Shown here: positions 63,401 to 64,000 of the stretch, piece after piece
How positions within the stretch are numbered: position 1 is the first letter of the stretch
How the letters are laid out: each line of letters opens with the position of its first letter
Translations under genes and position numbers: made by a program
Assembly (NCBI RefSeq): GCF_004296335.1
Contig: NZ_SGIU01000002.1
Span: forward strand, 323,882 to 387,881
Source: Flagellimonas allohymeniacidonis
Lineage (GTDB): Bacteria > Bacteroidota > Bacteroidia > Flavobacteriales > Flavobacteriaceae
Direction of reading: 5' to 3'
DNA length: 64,000 nucleotides
The notes under the pieces: model-generated
The model's input: the letters and a program-made list of their open reading frames with translations, nothing else
What the model was told of the DNA's origin: nothing
The model's database searches: none

Positions 63401-64000
63401 GTTCCCATTCGAAGGAATCCGACCAAAGGGGTATCATCGTCGGAATAGTCGCCATCCAAAATCTTTTCGGCATGCATAAACATTTTGATGCGCTCATATT
63501 GGCGAATATCGATGTTGACGTTTTTAAAAACACCCCGGGAATCTTCAGATTCCAGATTTTCTACCACAAACGACAGCGATTGCTCATTTTGACGGATAAT
63601 GGTATTGTTGTTGTTCAGCTGTTCCCGTACAACTCCAGGAGGAAGCACATACGGAATGGGCTGTCTTCCAAAGTTTTCCTCGATGTTTACCGTATTAACA
63701 TCGGTAACAGTGCCGTCATCCGAAGGGTCATTGTCCACATCAGGCTGAAGGGAATTCGTATAAGTACGCCAATCACCACGAACCAAATCCAAGGTCGCAA
63801 AACGAAGCACCACATCATCGGAAAAGCCTGTGAGGTACATCCGCATAAAACTTATAGATCGGAAATCGGTTATCCCACCTACGGCTTCTGTGAAGTCGCT
63901 CAGGGGTATTTTATATTGAATCCATCTTCGGTTAAGTTGGGTTCCATTCGGTAAGGTCGGTGTAAGACCTTCACGGATATCTGTTACGTACTGATCATCC
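60424..64000 (-). CDS. sprA: T9SS translocon protein SprA (N-terminus outside window)
   Basis: The open frame runs from the window edge to a stop at 60424 without an internal break, about 1192 codons, and the ATG at 63846 is only an internal Met. It matches the C-terminal half of SprA: VWFNELRLAGLDNNGGWAAI and repeated barrel segments with 'LNLTASNN', ending FTLRYNFGN. SprA is the giant outer-membrane channel of type IX secretion and gliding motility. It precedes gcvH as in related genomes. Confidence 0.93.
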   Translation of the reverse strand, partial: DDQYVTDIREGLTPTLPNGTQLNRRWIQYKIPLSDFTEAVGGITDFRSISFMRMYLTGFSDDVVLRFATLDLVRGDWRTYTNSLQPDVDNDPSDDGTVTDVNTVNIEENFGRQPIPYVLPPGVVREQLNNNNTIIRQNEQSLSFVVENLESEDSRGVFKNVNIDIRQYERIKMFMHAEKILDGDYSDDDTPLVGFLRMGTDFSENFYQLELPLQFTSFNVTSPEEIWPEVNEIDIALADLNKVKSLGIAEQTLNEVNFYEIIDGVAVLVDEFAPRTLGRVRIGIKGNPSLGSIRGMMVGVKNIDDLPARGEVWFNELRLAGLDNNGGWAAIAALDANMADFANVTATGSRSTSGFGSIDQMPNERLREDAISYDVVTNVNVGQLFPKKWGLQIPFNYGISETLITPEFDPVYDDLKLDDRIDAASTPEEAETIREQAEDYTKRTSINLIGVRKNRGEEAKENFFDIENFTFNYSYNETDHRDFQVAELRDQNVTTGFVYNHNFKPATIAPFAKKDSLFTGKYWQWLKELNINLLPASFSLNSNLNRSFNQQRFRDVLEPGVDALDLPLLQQRNYLFNWQYALNYSITKSLRLNLTASNNNIVRNYFNEEGDPDSGINELLDLWDGFFDIGEPNRHSQQMQINYELPFSKFPFLNFINAQYTYTSNFDWQRGGDALNEVAGEDINTVQNANTHNITANLSMQRFYDFLGLRKRDGKVLASQAQARRDKAGNPASGTEDEKPKKKTSKTVNTLIDAITMVKRVNVNYSENNGTVLPGYTQSIGFIGTTRPTFGFVFGSQSDVRFEAARNGWLTTFPEFNSQYLRNSTKQLNITATAQPTQDLTIDLTADRQLTTSLQENFSPELWQNGLDGLINEFGNFSISTMMISTVFNKSDEFDSQTFEEFKQNRIVIANRLVADRNQSPGTLDDDGFPELYGKTQQEVLLPAFFAAYTGRDVNRVNLDAFREIPIPNWNVKYTGLMKNRWFKKKFKRFSLSHGYRAAYSINNFQTNLERQNSSVNPENGDLLPENIISNVVLTDQFNPLMRVDFEMKNSFSFLAEVRRDRTLSLSFDNSLLTEINGQEYTVGLGYRFKDVKFVTNIGGERTRLKGDLNLKADFSLRDNITIIRNLDIDNNQITSGQKLVSFKFTADYALSKNFNALFFYDHSFSEFAVSTAFPQTTINTGFTLRYNFGN

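Noticed and set aside
63846..63848. Start of SprA at ATG 63846
   Set aside because: The frame continues open upstream to 64000 with SprA-like sequence, so this is an internal Met.

Overview
The window is a stretch of a Flavobacteriaceae chromosome, probably a marine member near Muricauda/Allomuricauda or Maribacter (the genus is inference). Markers for the group are the gliding/type IX secretion (T9SS) gene sprA, two PorP/SprF proteins, a giant adhesin with a type B T9SS C-terminal domain, a FolK-deoxynucleoside kinase fusion, a Bacteroidetes-style cytochrome oxidase cluster, and promoters of the form TTG-N19/20-TAnnTTTG. Coding density is high and no rRNA, CRISPR array, phage or transposase gene is visible.

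Layout. 1-9.6 kb: an AsmA-family gene (running off the left edge), a queuosine-precursor transporter and sppA on the minus strand, then folK-dNK, a SpoU-type methyltransferase and mutS. 9.6-10.4 kb: tRNA-Gly and tRNA-Leu. The tRNA-Leu is flanked by extra copies of its own two ends, a 20-bp palindrome and a small GIY-YIG nuclease gene. 10.4-14.7 kb: an FG-GAP protein, two tandem collagen-like lipoproteins, the fossil C-terminus of a lost barrel gene, and a Crp-like regulator with a DoxX-like membrane protein. 14.8-20.1 kb: an outer-membrane barrel, a LolA-like protein, an MMPL/RND transporter and a TetR regulator with three matching operator sites. 20.1-25.4 kb: a lipase-like hydrolase, a divergent Nramp transporter, and an OmpA plus PorP pair. 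25.4-30.4 kb: a 1650-residue adhesin with eight exact-length 330-bp Calx-beta repeats.

30.5-42.4 kb: fabD, gamma carbonic anhydrase, a LytTR two-component pair, a vWA lipoprotein, a second PorP, an Nfu-like Fe-S protein, dodecin, a DUF255 thioredoxin protein, MscS and tsaB. 42.4-51.9 kb: a MacAB-TolC-type export operon with one ATPase, four permeases, two adaptors and one TolC. 52-57.2 kb: cytochrome c oxidase subunits III/IV, SCO factors, DUF420 and heme O synthase. 57.2-64 kb: an XRE regulator, a decayed coding segment with an extragenic repeat, an NTF2-like protein, TonB, VanZ, GcvH and the C-terminal part of SprA (running off the right edge).

The genes mostly serve the cell envelope: T9SS secretion and surface adhesins, two lipid or toxin export systems, TonB energy transduction and the respiratory terminal oxidase. 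The most unusual locus is the tRNA-Leu region. There a GIY-YIG gene and a separate 109-bp insert sit between perfect duplicates of the tRNA 5' and 3' ends, as if a mobile module targets tRNA genes and rebuilds them as it inserts.
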